From contig NZ_JAUSWN010000007.1 in the NCBI RefSeq assembly GCF_030815255.1, positions 60,868 through 124,867 on the forward strand: DNA of 64,000 bases, written 5' to 3'. This DNA comes from Hathewaya limosa (GTDB lineage Bacteria > Bacillota > Clostridia > Clostridiales > Clostridiaceae). The notes beneath the pieces were generated by a model. The model saw only the letters and a list, made by a program, of their open reading frames with translations. It was not told the origin of the DNA and did no database searches. This document shows, piece by piece, positions 52,280-61,516 of the stretch. The position numbers and the translations under genes were made by a program. Position 1 is the stretch's first letter; each line of letters starts with the position of its first letter.

Positions 52280-53971
52280 ATGGATTATAAAAAAATAATA
52301 GCTGAAAATATAGGAAATCTTGTAGAATTAGATAAAGAAACTTTGGAAAAATTAATTGAAATACCACCTCAATCAGAAATGGGAGATTATGCATTTCCTT
52401 GTTTCCAACTTGCTAAAACTTTAAGAAAAGCACCTCAGATGATAGCTGCAGACCTTAAAGAAAAACTTACAATAGAAGGATTTGAAAAAATTGAAAATAT
52501 GGGACCATATTTAAACTTCTTTGTAAATAAGGGTGAATTTTCTAAGAATGTTATAGAAAAAATATTAAAAGAAAATGAAAGTTATGGTCATACTAAAGTA
52601 GGAGAGGGAAAAAATGTTATAGTTGAGTTCTCTTCTCCAAATATTGCAAAACCATTTCACGTAGGTCACTTATTTAGTACAGCTGTAGGAAATTCACTTT
52701 ATAAAATTCTTTCAGCACAAGGATTTGATTGTACTAGAATCAATCACTTAGGGGATTGGGGAACTCAATTTGGTAAGTTAATCTCAGCTTATGAAAGATG
52801 GGTAGACGAAGAAGCTTTAGAGAAAGATCCAATAACAGAACTTTTAAGAATATATGTTAAATTCCATGATGTTGCAGAGGAACAACCAGAATTAGAAGAT
52901 GAAGCTAGAATGCACTTCAAGAAACTTGAAGATGGTGAAGAATATGAAACTAAGCTTTGGAAGAGATTCAGAGATTTAAGTTTAAAAGAATTCTCTAAAG
53001 TTTATGAAATGCTTAATGTAGAATTTGATTCATACAATGGAGAAAGTTTCTATAGTGATAAAATGCCAGCTATAGTTGAACATTTTGAAAGATCTGGAGT
53101 ATTAACTGAAAGTAATGGTGCACAGGTTGTTATGCTTGATGAATACAATATGCCACCATGTATTCTTAAGAAATCAGATGGAGCAACTATTTATGCAACA
53201 CGTGATTTAGCAGCTGCAAAATACAGAAAAGATACTTATGACTTCCATAAGAATATATATGTAGTTGGTAAGGACCAATGTTTACATTTTAGACAATTCT
53301 TTACAGCATTAAAACTTGCTGGATTTGATTGGGCAGATGATTGTATACATGTTCCATTTGGACTTGTAAGATTTGCAGATAAGAAGTTATCTACAAGAAA
53401 AGGTGATGTAATCTTATTAGAACAATTATTACAAGAGGCAATAGATAAAACTCTTGAAGTTATAAATGATAAAAATCCAAATCTTGAAAATAAAGAAGAA
53501 GTTTCTAAGAAAGTTGGTATAGGGGCAGTAGTATTTACCTACTTAAAAAATAGTAGGGAAAAAGATATAATATTTAATTGGAATGATATCCTAAGCTTTG
53601 ATGGAGAAACTGGTCCATATGTTCAATATACTTATGCACGTGGTAAGAGTATATTAAGAAAAGTAGGAGAAGCAAAGGGAGAAGTAAACCTTAATTTATT
53701 AACTTCAAAAGAGGAATTTGGAATTGTAAAAGAGTTATCAAACTTCCATAAAGCAATAGTTACAGCAACAGAGAGATTAGAACCTAGTGTAATTTCAAGA
53801 TATGTATTAGATGTAGCTCAAGCATTTAATAGATTCTATAACAATTGTAATATTGCTAATACTGAAGATGAAATACTTAAAAATACAAGAATTGAACTTG
53901 TTGAAGCAACTTGCATAGTAATTAAAAATGCTCTAGAATTATTAGGAATAGATGTAGTTGAAAAAATGTAA
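52280..53971 (+). CDS. argS: Arginyl-tRNA synthetase
   Basis: The 563-residue enzyme has the ArgRS N-terminal domain, the class I HIGH motif as SSPNIAKPFHVGHLFS, then INHLGDWGTQFGKLI, TIYATRDLAAAKYRKDT, and the KMSKS region as ADKKLSTRKGDVILL, with FDGETGPYVQYTYAR and a C-terminal anticodon-binding helical domain. It charges tRNA-Arg. It is regulated by the T-box leader just upstream. GGAGG precedes the ATG, and a terminator follows. Confidence 0.98.
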   Translation: MDYKKIIAENIGNLVELDKETLEKLIEIPPQSEMGDYAFPCFQLAKTLRKAPQMIAADLKEKLTIEGFEKIENMGPYLNFFVNKGEFSKNVIEKILKENESYGHTKVGEGKNVIVEFSSPNIAKPFHVGHLFSTAVGNSLYKILSAQGFDCTRINHLGDWGTQFGKLISAYERWVDEEALEKDPITELLRIYVKFHDVAEEQPELEDEARMHFKKLEDGEEYETKLWKRFRDLSLKEFSKVYEMLNVEFDSYNGESFYSDKMPAIVEHFERSGVLTESNGAQVVMLDEYNMPPCILKKSDGATIYATRDLAAAKYRKDTYDFHKNIYVVGKDQCLHFRQFFTALKLAGFDWADDCIHVPFGLVRFADKKLSTRKGDVILLEQLLQEAIDKTLEVINDKNPNLENKEEVSKKVGIGAVVFTYLKNSREKDIIFNWNDILSFDGETGPYVQYTYARGKSILRKVGEAKGEVNLNLLTSKEEFGIVKELSNFHKAIVTATERLEPSVISRYVLDVAQAFNRFYNNCNIANTEDEILKNTRIELVEATCIVIKNALELLGIDVVEKM

Positions 53972-53989
53972 TTTACTTTTATGATTGTA

Positions 53990-54022
53990 TAAAAACCACC
54001 CTTTTAATTAGGGTGGTTTTAA
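53990..54022 (+). terminator. Intrinsic terminator after argS
   Basis: AAAACCACCC pairs with GGGTGGTTTT around nine bases, with a short T tail. Confidence 0.9.
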
Positions 54023-54093
54023 ATTGAGCATGAATTTTAAATGGTTTTAGTGTATAATAACATATGATGACCTAATTAGTTTGGAGGAAGAGG

Positions 54094-54891
54094 ATGTATA
54101 TTAGAGAATATAATGATGAGTTAGTGGTACCTAGTGAGGTATATGAAAGGTATGATTTATCAAAAATAGCATTTTTTGATATAGAAACCACTGGCTTTAA
54201 TAAAGTAAATGATGTAATAATGTTAGTATCTTTAGGATATTATACTGAAGAAAAGAAGTTTTATACAAAACAATATTATGCAGAATACATAGAAGATGAA
54301 GAGTGTATAATGGAAGAATTCAAAAAAGATATTGACGGATTTGATTATTGGTGTTCATATAACGGAATAGCTTTTGATGAACCTTATGTGAAAAAGAAAA
54401 TGGAGATGCATAAAATTGAATTTAAAGCTCCAAGTAATCATATAGATTTATACAGACTTATAAAACCTTATTATACTCAATTTGGATTACATAGATGTAA
54501 TCTAAAAACTATTGAAAAATATCTAGGTATAAAAAGAAGAGATCAAATTGACGGTGGATTAAGTGCTCAATTATATAAACAATATTTGTATACTAATAAT
54601 GATGATATAAGGGATACTATAATGTTACACAACTATGAAGACGTATTAAATCTTCCAATTCTTTTTAATCTTATATATAAGATAGATACTGACCCAAGTA
54701 TTATAAAAGAACCAGGAATTACAGAAAATCAGTTAAGATATATAAAATCACTTATACATAAAAATGACATTAAGTTAAAGACAGACCTTAAAAATATTTC
54801 TAAGAAAGCAGCATCAAGAGCAATAGATACTATACTAAAAGGTAATGTAGACGCAGAAAATATAGATTTTATAATAAAAGACACTTATTAA
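54094..54891 (+). CDS. YprB-like RNase H-fold exonuclease
   Basis: The 265-residue protein has the ribonuclease H-like (RNase_H_2/YprB) pattern: IAFFDIETTGFNKVNDVIMLVSLGYY with the catalytic D-x-E, YWCSYNGIAFDEPYVKKKM, HIDLYRLIKPYY, and the late HNYEDVLNLPILFNLIY with the last Asp. It probably degrades nucleic acid in the cytoplasm. The C-terminus has a further helical part (KAASRAIDTILKG). It shares its fold with the gene at 57441. GGAGGAAGAGG precedes the ATG. Confidence 0.85.
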   Translation: MYIREYNDELVVPSEVYERYDLSKIAFFDIETTGFNKVNDVIMLVSLGYYTEEKKFYTKQYYAEYIEDEECIMEEFKKDIDGFDYWCSYNGIAFDEPYVKKKMEMHKIEFKAPSNHIDLYRLIKPYYTQFGLHRCNLKTIEKYLGIKRRDQIDGGLSAQLYKQYLYTNNDDIRDTIMLHNYEDVLNLPILFNLIYKIDTDPSIIKEPGITENQLRYIKSLIHKNDIKLKTDLKNISKKAASRAIDTILKGNVDAENIDFIIKDTY

Positions 54892-54894
54892 AAA

Positions 54895-54950
54895 TATTCA
54901 CCCTGTTTTACATAGACACAAAGTTCTATTTAAAACAGGGTGAATTATTT
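54895..54950. terminator. Terminator, probably bidirectional
   Basis: TTCACCCTGTTTTA pairs with TAAAACAGGGTGAA around about 20 bases. It separates the YprB-like gene from the convergent feo operon. Confidence 0.8.
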
Positions 54951-54952
54951 TA

Positions 54953-54982
54953 TTTATATTTATATTTATATTTATATTTATA
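54953..54982. repeat. Hexanucleotide microsatellite (TTTATA)5
   Basis: Five exact copies of TTTATA follow one another, flanked by near-copies. It lies between convergent terminators and has no coding role. Confidence 0.95.
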
Positions 54983-54992
54983 TTTTTAAATA

Positions 54993-55202
54993 TTATTTTT
55001 CATTTTTATCAACATTTTCAGGTACATTATTTTTTTTTAGAGAAGTTGTATCAATAGTAATATAGTTATTATTACACTTAGAACAACCAGAACAGTTACC
55101 ACTACAAGAGCTACAACCTTCGCCTTTTATTTGTTTTCTTACATGATTACCTAAGATGTATAAGGATATTACAACTAAAATACCGACTATTACATAATCC
55201 AT
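54993..55202 (-). CDS. FeoB-associated Cys-rich membrane protein
   Basis: The 69-residue protein has one N-terminal membrane segment (YVIVGILVVISLYILGNHV), then the Cys-rich GEGCSSCSGNCSGCSKC and a short polar tail. This pattern is typical of the small protein encoded after feoB in many Firmicutes (FeoC-replacing). It lies 20 bases after the second feoB, so it is the third gene of feoA-feoB-this. Its role in Fe2+ transport is presumed. Confidence 0.9.
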   Translation of the reverse strand: MDYVIVGILVVISLYILGNHVRKQIKGEGCSSCSGNCSGCSKCNNNYITIDTTSLKKNNVPENVDKNEK

Positions 55203-55222
55203 AAAATTTAACCTCCATAAAA

Positions 55223-56986
55223 TTATAAGATAAAACTAATTAAATTATAGGCTAAAAATGAAACAACCCATGCTAGTATAAGTTGATAAAGCACCGAAAA
55301 AATTGCCATTTTACCGCCATATTCTTTTTTCATGGTTGCAATAACTGAAACACATGGAGTGTATAAAAGTACGAATACTAAAAAACTTATTGCAGAAGCT
55401 GTAGTAAAGAAATTTGGAAGTAAAACTTTTAAGTTTGCACCATATATAATTTCCATAGTACTTACAACTACTTCTTTTGCCATTACCCCAGTTAAAATCG
55501 CAACAGAATTTTGCCATTTTCCAAAGCCAAGAGGTATAAATATAGGATTAATAACTTTTCCTATATAACAAAGGAAACTATCATTTATATTAACCATGCC
55601 TGTAAAATTAAAGTTAGATAAGAACCATACAACAACAGATATAGCAAAAATAATAGTTCCAGCTTTTTTAATAAACCCCTTACCTTTATCTATAGTATGG
55701 TTTAATAAATTTTTTCCTTCAGGTAATTTATAATCTGGCATTTCTATAATAAAGGGTTCCTCATCTTTTTTAAATAATGTGTTTTTAAAGAGAATTCCTA
55801 TTAAAAATGCAAGTGCAATTCCTAAAAGATATAGAATAAACACTATTAAAGTAGGATATTTAGGGAAAAATACAGAAGTAAATAGTGCATATACAGGAAG
55901 TCTTGCATTACAAGACATTAAGGGTACTAATAATGCAGTAAGTTTTCTATCTTTTTCACTTTCTAAAGTTCTAGCTGACATGATACCAGGAACAGAACAT
56001 CCAAATCCTACTATAAGAGGAATAAAAGCCTTTCCTGATAATCCCATTTTTCTCATTAACTTATCCATAATTAAGGCGGCCCTAGACATATATCCACTAT
56101 CTTCTAAAATAGATATACCGAAAAATAAAGTCATTATAATTGGAACAAAAACTAGTATTGAACCAACACCAGACACGATACCATCAATAATTAGAGAAGA
56201 TAAAAATGGTTTGGTACCTGATAATAAGTTGTGTAGATAGGGGATTAATAAGTTATTTAATCCTTTATCTAACAAATCAGAAAGAGGTTGTCCAACCCAA
56301 CTAAAGGTTAACTTAAATATTAAAAACATAATTAAAAAGAAAATAGGAAAAGCTAAAAATTTATTTAAAACTATTTTATCAATTTTTTCAGTAAAAGATG
56401 GTTTTCCAAGATCTTTTTTTGTTACACATCCTTTTAAAAGTTTTTCGATATTAGCATAAGTTTCTTTTTCGCTAGTATAATTCTCAAGTTTCATACAGTT
56501 TATATTTAAAAAATCTTTGTTTTCTACACAGGCAATAAGTTCCTTAATGCCTGTGTTTCTACAGGCTACGATAGGAAGTACTCTAATACCCAGAGATTCT
56601 TCTAAAGCTTTACAATCTACAAAGATACCTTTTTCTTCCGCAGCATCTAACATATTAACAATTAAAATAATAGGTTTATTAAATTGTTTAAGTTCGGAAG
56701 TTAAATACAAGTTACGATCTAAGTTTGATGCATCAACTATATTAAGTATTAAACTAACATCTTCTTGTTCTAAAAAATTTTTAGATACTTTTTCTTCATT
56801 TGAATAAGTATCCATTGCATATATGCCAGGCAAGTCCACTATTTTATTATCATCATTAAGAAAACCTTCTTTTTTATCTACAGTTACTCCAGCCCAATTA
56901 CCAACATATTGTTTAGAATGAGTAAGAGTGTTGAAAAGAGTAGTTTTACCAACATTAGGGTTACCTACTAGGGCTATTACATTCAT
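55223..56986 (-). CDS. feoB: Ferrous iron transporter FeoB (second system)
   Basis: The 587-residue protein has GTPase motifs G1 VGNPNVGKTTLFNTL, G2 GNWAGVTVDKKEG, G3 VDLPGIYAMD and G4 NMLDA, then the FeoB membrane domain with GISILEDSGYMSRAALIMD and GFGCSVPGIMSARTLESEKDR. It is about 90 residues shorter than the first FeoB, mainly in the linker. The ATG at 56986 is eight bases after GAGGAGG at the end of feoA. Confidence 0.96.
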   Translation of the reverse strand: MNVIALVGNPNVGKTTLFNTLTHSKQYVGNWAGVTVDKKEGFLNDDNKIVDLPGIYAMDTYSNEEKVSKNFLEQEDVSLILNIVDASNLDRNLYLTSELKQFNKPIILIVNMLDAAEEKGIFVDCKALEESLGIRVLPIVACRNTGIKELIACVENKDFLNINCMKLENYTSEKETYANIEKLLKGCVTKKDLGKPSFTEKIDKIVLNKFLAFPIFFLIMFLIFKLTFSWVGQPLSDLLDKGLNNLLIPYLHNLLSGTKPFLSSLIIDGIVSGVGSILVFVPIIMTLFFGISILEDSGYMSRAALIMDKLMRKMGLSGKAFIPLIVGFGCSVPGIMSARTLESEKDRKLTALLVPLMSCNARLPVYALFTSVFFPKYPTLIVFILYLLGIALAFLIGILFKNTLFKKDEEPFIIEMPDYKLPEGKNLLNHTIDKGKGFIKKAGTIIFAISVVVWFLSNFNFTGMVNINDSFLCYIGKVINPIFIPLGFGKWQNSVAILTGVMAKEVVVSTMEIIYGANLKVLLPNFFTTASAISFLVFVLLYTPCVSVIATMKKEYGGKMAIFSVLYQLILAWVVSFLAYNLISFIL

Positions 56987-56987
56987 A

Positions 56988-57212
56988 TTATGCCTCCTCA
57001 ATTAAAATGTTTTTAGCATCTTTTTTTCTAAGAGCTATATTAAAACCTCTTATATTAAATACTAGAGGATCACCAAGTGGTGCTTTATTTGTTAAAGAAA
57101 TTTTAGTTCCTTCTATGCAACCTAAAGCATGAAGTCTTTTTATTAATTTTTTATCACCATCTATACGATATATTAGGGCCGTATCCCCTATTTTTAAGTC
57201 ACAAATGCACAT
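56988..57212 (-). CDS. feoA: FeoA domain protein (second system)
   Basis: The 74-residue FeoA domain reads CDLKIGDTALIYRIDGDKKLIKRLHALGCIEGTKISLTNKAPLGDPLVFNIRGFNIALRKKDA in parts. It adjoins feoB so closely that its last codons form the feoB ribosome binding site. The start is one of two tandem ATGs (57215 or 57212) after GAGGTG; I favour 57212. Confidence 0.93.
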   Translation of the reverse strand: MCICDLKIGDTALIYRIDGDKKLIKRLHALGCIEGTKISLTNKAPLGDPLVFNIRGFNIALRKKDAKNILIEEA

Positions 57213-57228
57213 CATTATCACCTCGTAA

Positions 57229-57243
57229 TGAAAATAGTTATCA
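57229..57243 (-). promoter_or_regulatory. Possible Fur-like site before the second feo operon
   Basis: On the minus strand TGATAAC-T-ATTTTCA is an imperfect inverted repeat resembling a Fur half-box, just upstream of feoA. The match is weak and made by eye. Confidence 0.3.
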
Positions 57244-57440
57244 AGTAAATAAATTTTATCATCTATAGGGGTATAAGTCAATGTTTTATTAGGGTTAGGC
57301 AGTTGTTATAAGCCTTATAGAAGTTCATTTTAAACTGATTATAAAAAAACAAATTAAATAAAAGATTATTAATAAAGGTTTTCACTATTCCAAATTTATA
57401 GTATACTTAATAAGGAATAGATTTAGGAAAGAGTGGTAAG

Positions 57441-58088
57441 ATGATAATTATAAACAAAACTATAAAAGTAGGTGAAATAGAAAAAAACAATGTTTTAAAG
57501 ATAGAGAATCAGTGGGATGCCTATAAAAATAGTGTGTTTTTAGATTTAGAACATTATGTTTATAAAAAACCAAAATGTATAGGAGTTTTTGGTGTATGTT
57601 TTTATGATGAAGAACAAGATTCTTTGATTTTTACTCAGTTTATGATAGAGAGTAAAAAAGATGAAGATAAAATTTTATATAAAGCCTACAAATATTTAAA
57701 ATATTGTAAGATGGATTTAAAGAAAACTAATATGGTCACATTTTCAGGGAATAATGATTACACAGTTATAGATTATCTCTTTGAACAAAGAAAAATTCCA
57801 ATGAAGGTAAAAACATATTTTAATGAAATAGATCTTCAAAAATGCTATGAAAAGGTTAAAAAGGAAAGCATAGGGCTTAAAAATTTAGAGAAACTTTTTG
57901 GTATAGAGAGAGAAGGAGAAGTAATTAGTGGAATGAATCTTGCTAAAACTATTAATAAGATTACGAAGGATGAAGATTATATTCATAATATGCCAATAGC
58001 AAAGTTGCAAAATATTCTTTTATATAATGAGCAAGATGTTGTAAATTTATTTAAAATTTACACTAACTGGAATAAATATATAAAATAA
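57441..58088 (+). CDS. RNase H-fold exonuclease-like protein
   Basis: The 215-residue protein has the same fold signature as the gene at 54094: a D-x-E in SVFLDLEHYVYKKPKCIGVFG, MVTFSGNNDYTVIDYLF, EIDLQKCYEKVKKESIGLKNLEKLFG, and the late LLYNEQDVVNLFKIY. It keeps the expected acidic residues, so activity is plausible, but it lacks the C-terminal extension of its relative. It is divergent from the second feo operon and ends in a terminator. Confidence 0.78.
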   Translation: MIIINKTIKVGEIEKNNVLKIENQWDAYKNSVFLDLEHYVYKKPKCIGVFGVCFYDEEQDSLIFTQFMIESKKDEDKILYKAYKYLKYCKMDLKKTNMVTFSGNNDYTVIDYLFEQRKIPMKVKTYFNEIDLQKCYEKVKKESIGLKNLEKLFGIEREGEVISGMNLAKTINKITKDEDYIHNMPIAKLQNILLYNEQDVVNLFKIYTNWNKYIK

Positions 58089-58123
58089 AGCTTTAAGGAG
58101 TTTTTCCTTAAAGCTTTTATATT
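58086..58123 (+). terminator. Intrinsic terminator
   Basis: AAAGCTTTAAGGA pairs with TCCTTAAAGCTTT around a short T-rich loop, followed by TATATTTTA. Confidence 0.85.
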
Positions 58124-58336
58124 TTATGAAGTTTTATTTTAAAATTATTTATTATTTGTTTTGAAAATTCAAAATATGGTATAATAAAATATGTATAAAT
58201 ACAATTCCTTACATATTAGGATGAAATATTAAAAGAATGTTTAAAAAAATATAAAATGGGTACAAATTAAGATATACAAGATAAATGAAATAATGTAAAA
58301 AAATATAATATTATTAGGAGAAAGGATAGTTTATAA

Positions 58337-58876
58337 ATGAGGCGAAATTTAAAATTTGCATTAATTCTCAAGAACGATAAAAAAGTAAAGCATTTAGAAG
58401 AACTTAAATGTAATTTAGATATGGATAAAATATTAGAGTATTATAAAAATGGTCAATTACAGAGATGGTTAAAACAAAATAATTATTTGGAATACTATGA
58501 TAAAGTGCAAAATTTAAAAGAAGAAGTAGATAAATATTTAGTCCGTTCTCTAGAAAATATCTTATTAGATAAAGTTAAAGTAGAAGAAAAATTATTTTCG
58601 CCAATAAAAAAAATAGAATTAAAAGACCTAAATTTAAGCACAGAAAATATAAAAGAATCTTGTAAATATGAAGACTTAAAAACAGAAAAAGAAATAGCAG
58701 TAGGATATAAGGAAGATAATAAAAAAATAATATATAAAACCAAAGATGAATTTTTAAAAAATGATTATCAATTCCAAATAATGAAAGAAATTGTAAAGGA
58801 TTCAAAAAGTTTAGAACTATTAAAGAATTATTATTTAAAGGTATTGCAAGATAAAAAACATATTAAATTTATATAA
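58337..58876 (+). CDS. Hypothetical protein linked to the AAA ATPase and pilT
   Basis: I do not recognise this 179-residue, charged, mostly helical protein. One segment, MDKILEYYKNGQLQRWLKQNNYLEYYDKVQ, resembles the short motif seen in several bacterial hub proteins where an NG-x-L-x-x-WL helix is followed by a Tyr-rich helix. The C-terminus (MKEIVKDSKSLELLKNYYLKVL) is also helical. AGGAG lies upstream of the ATG. It precedes an AAA ATPase gene by 75 bases and is probably in its operon. Confidence 0.6.
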   Translation: MRRNLKFALILKNDKKVKHLEELKCNLDMDKILEYYKNGQLQRWLKQNNYLEYYDKVQNLKEEVDKYLVRSLENILLDKVKVEEKLFSPIKKIELKDLNLSTENIKESCKYEDLKTEKEIAVGYKEDNKKIIYKTKDEFLKNDYQFQIMKEIVKDSKSLELLKNYYLKVLQDKKHIKFI

Positions 58877-58951
58877 AAGACATTTAATTAGAAGAGTAAG
58901 AAATACAAGATGAAAATGTATTAACTTTTTTACAGAAAGGTTTGATAATCC

Positions 58952-60352
58952 ATGTTAGATAAAGAGATTATAAAGAAAATAAGTTTATATATAGATGCAC
59001 AATATCCTGTAATACATTTAGATACCTATGAAGATATAAGGATAGATAGGATATTAAATAAAGTATGTAAGGAATATGAAGTCTATGAATACAATAGTTC
59101 TAATGGATTAATGGATTTTAAAAAGAAAGCTTGTATAAAAGAAGATATTAAGGATTTAGAGGTTATTTTAGATTATTTTAATAAATTAAATCCATCCATT
59201 TTAAATGGAAAGGTTCTTGTTATAAAAGACATAAAACAGTATTTTAGTAATCATAATATCATATTAAAACTAGAAAACCTTGTAAAATTAGTTTTAAAAG
59301 GTATAGATTTTAAAATTTTTTTATCAGGAGTTATAAGTGAATTTCCAGAAGAAATTAAGGAATATATAACAACTGTTAAGTTTAGATCTATGAATATATA
59401 TGAAATTCAGGAGGTTATTAATAACTTTATATTAGAATATAATATTGAATTTGTTGATAATCATTTTATAGAAGAATTATGTGTTTTGCTAAAGGGATTT
59501 ACAGAATATGAAATAGAGAATGTATTATCACTTGCTTATGTAACTTATGGAGAATTAAGTTACAAAGTAAAGGATTTAATTTTAAGTGAAAAAATAAATA
59601 TAACTGAAAAATCTAATATATTCACTTTAATAAATGATAAGGTTAGTTTTGATGAAATTGGGGGATTACATAGATTAAAGATATGGATAAAAAATAAATC
59701 TATAATATATGATGAAATTTGCACTAAAAAGCCTACTGAAATAAACATAGATATACCAAAAGGTGTTTGTATTGTAGGAGATGCTGGAAGTGGTAAATCT
59801 TCATTTGTTAAGGCTACTTCTAAATTATTTAATATTCCACTTTTAAAGTTAGATAACATGAAATTAAAACAAATGAGATTTAATAAAGGTGGGGTAGTCT
59901 ATAGAATAGACAAGATTATTAGCTATTTAGAGAGATTTTCACCATGTGTTTTATGGATAAATGAAATAGAACTTGATGATAAATATTTTATAAAGTATTT
60001 ATTGGAAATTATAAAAGAAAAACAGATTTTTGTATTTACAATGATTACTTCAGAAAATAAAGAAAATCAGTTCAAAGATTTTATACTTAAAAAGTTAGTG
60101 GATGATATTTTTATTTTAGAACCATTGAATGAAAAGGAAAGAACTGAAATTTTAAATATACATTTAAAAAAGAGGTTTAAAGATATAAATAATATAGATA
60201 TAAATTATATTTCTAAAATTACAGAGGGATTAAATGGTGTTTTAATTGAAAAAATAGTTAAAGATGCTTTAGAAAATTCAATTATAGAAGATAAAGAGAA
60301 TATTAATACAGAAGATATAGTGGAGATAGTAAATTATAATAAGCTAAAGTAA
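58952..60352 (+). CDS. AAA-family ATPase (Ycf46-like)
   Basis: The 466-residue protein has an N-terminal degenerate ATPase-like half starting IDAQYPVIHLDTYEDIRIDRIL, as in Ycf46-type proteins, and a C-terminal AAA module. The module has DEIGGLHRLKIWIKNK, Walker A GDAGSGKSSFVKATS near residue 275, Walker B-like PCVLWINEIELDD, and a helical lid (TEILNIHLKKRFKD). The Walker B acidic pair is altered (NEIE), so hydrolysis may be weak. It directly precedes pilT (gap about 17 bases), suggesting a role in the pilus or in coupled regulation. Confidence 0.8.
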   Translation: MLDKEIIKKISLYIDAQYPVIHLDTYEDIRIDRILNKVCKEYEVYEYNSSNGLMDFKKKACIKEDIKDLEVILDYFNKLNPSILNGKVLVIKDIKQYFSNHNIILKLENLVKLVLKGIDFKIFLSGVISEFPEEIKEYITTVKFRSMNIYEIQEVINNFILEYNIEFVDNHFIEELCVLLKGFTEYEIENVLSLAYVTYGELSYKVKDLILSEKINITEKSNIFTLINDKVSFDEIGGLHRLKIWIKNKSIIYDEICTKKPTEINIDIPKGVCIVGDAGSGKSSFVKATSKLFNIPLLKLDNMKLKQMRFNKGGVVYRIDKIISYLERFSPCVLWINEIELDDKYFIKYLLEIIKEKQIFVFTMITSENKENQFKDFILKKLVDDIFILEPLNEKERTEILNIHLKKRFKDINNIDINYISKITEGLNGVLIEKIVKDALENSIIEDKENINTEDIVEIVNYNKLK

Positions 60353-60369
60353 AAGGTGGCTTGTTTAAT

Positions 60370-61437
60370 ATGAATAATAGTTTAAATTTAGATCAAATAA
60401 TATGTATTGCTAAAGAAAAGGGAGCTACAGATATACATTTAATAGTAAATTCTGCACCAGTGATAAGGATAAATAAGGAATTATATGATATTGAGAATTA
60501 TCCTAAGTTAAGTGAAGAAAATTGTGAAGTTTTAGCTAATGAGTTACTTACTAATCAAGAGAAAGAGAAGTTAAATTTAATAGGTCATGTAGATTTTGCT
60601 TTTACGAAAAAATCTTATGGACGTTTTAGAGCAAATGTTTTTAAGCAACAAGGAAAGCTATCCATTTCTATAAGAATTATTTCCGAGGATATACCTAAAT
60701 TTGAATCACTTAATATACCAAGGAATGTTAAAGAATTTTATAAATTTAATAAAGGATTAGTTTTAATAACAGGGGCAACGGGTAGTGGTAAATCTACTAC
60801 TTTAGCAAGTCTAATAGATTTAATAAATAAAAACAAAAGAAAACACATTATAACTATAGAAGATCCTATAGAATATGTTCATGAACATAAATTATGTAAA
60901 ATAAATCAAAGAGAAGTAGGGAAAGATACAAAATCCTTTAAAGAAGCTATGAAAGCTGTTTTAAGAGAAGATCCAGATGTTATTTTAGTAGGTGAAATGA
61001 GAGATAGAGAAACCATAAGTACTGTACTAACTGCAGCAGAAACAGGACATTTAGTTTTTTCAACTGTACATACTTTAGGAGCAGCAAAAACCATTGATAG
61101 AATACTTGATGTTTTTCCAGAAAATAACCAATTACAAATAAGGAATCAACTGTCCACAGTTTTAAAGGCCATAGTATCTCAAGAACTAATTTTAACAAAA
61201 GATAAGAATGGACTGGTACCAGTTTGTGAAATTATGATTGTTAATTCAGCTATTAGTAATCTAATTAGAGAAGGAAAAATTTTTCAAATAAATAGTATTA
61301 TTCAATCCAGTTCTAATTTAGGTATGCAAAGTTTTGATTATCACTTAAGTTTACTTCTAAAAAATAATATTATTAATTATGAAGAAGCCTCTGAATTAGC
61401 ACAAGATAAGAAGTTGTTTAAAACCTTAATTTCTTAA
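60370..61437 (+). CDS. pilT: Twitching-motility retraction ATPase PilT
   Basis: The 355-residue protein has the PilT pattern: an N-terminal domain with KGATDIHLIVNSAPVIRIN, then Walker A LITGATGSGKSTTLASLI, the Asp box IITIEDPIEYVHEHK, Walker B EDPDVILVGEMRDRETISTVL and the His box GHLVFSTVHTLGAAKTIDRI. It powers retraction of type IV pili at the inner membrane face. The C-terminal AIRAGGA-like helix is less clear. The ATG at 60370 is ten bases after AAAGGTGG; a TTG at 60361 is too close. Confidence 0.95.
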   Translation: MNNSLNLDQIICIAKEKGATDIHLIVNSAPVIRINKELYDIENYPKLSEENCEVLANELLTNQEKEKLNLIGHVDFAFTKKSYGRFRANVFKQQGKLSISIRIISEDIPKFESLNIPRNVKEFYKFNKGLVLITGATGSGKSTTLASLIDLINKNKRKHIITIEDPIEYVHEHKLCKINQREVGKDTKSFKEAMKAVLREDPDVILVGEMRDRETISTVLTAAETGHLVFSTVHTLGAAKTIDRILDVFPENNQLQIRNQLSTVLKAIVSQELILTKDKNGLVPVCEIMIVNSAISNLIREGKIFQINSIIQSSSNLGMQSFDYHLSLLLKNNIINYEEASELAQDKKLFKTLIS

Positions 61438-61474
61438 GGTTTAAATAAAAAAATATATGAAAGTAGGTGAATTT

Positions 61475-61508
61475 TAATGAGGATATGTTAAAACAACATC
61501 CTCATTAA
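61475..61508 (+). other. Hairpin just before the prepilin start
   Basis: AATGAGGAT-A-TGTT pairs with AACA-TCCTCATT around a short A-rich loop. It lacks a T-run and ends nine bases before the TTG start of the prepilin gene. It may stabilise the pilin mRNA 5' end or hold the GAGGA sequence inside a stem. Confidence 0.6.
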
Positions 61509-61516
61509 GTGTAAAG

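Noticed and set aside
54953..54982. CRISPR array
   Set aside because: The repeat is a six-base microsatellite without spacers. No CRISPR array or cas gene was seen anywhere in the window.
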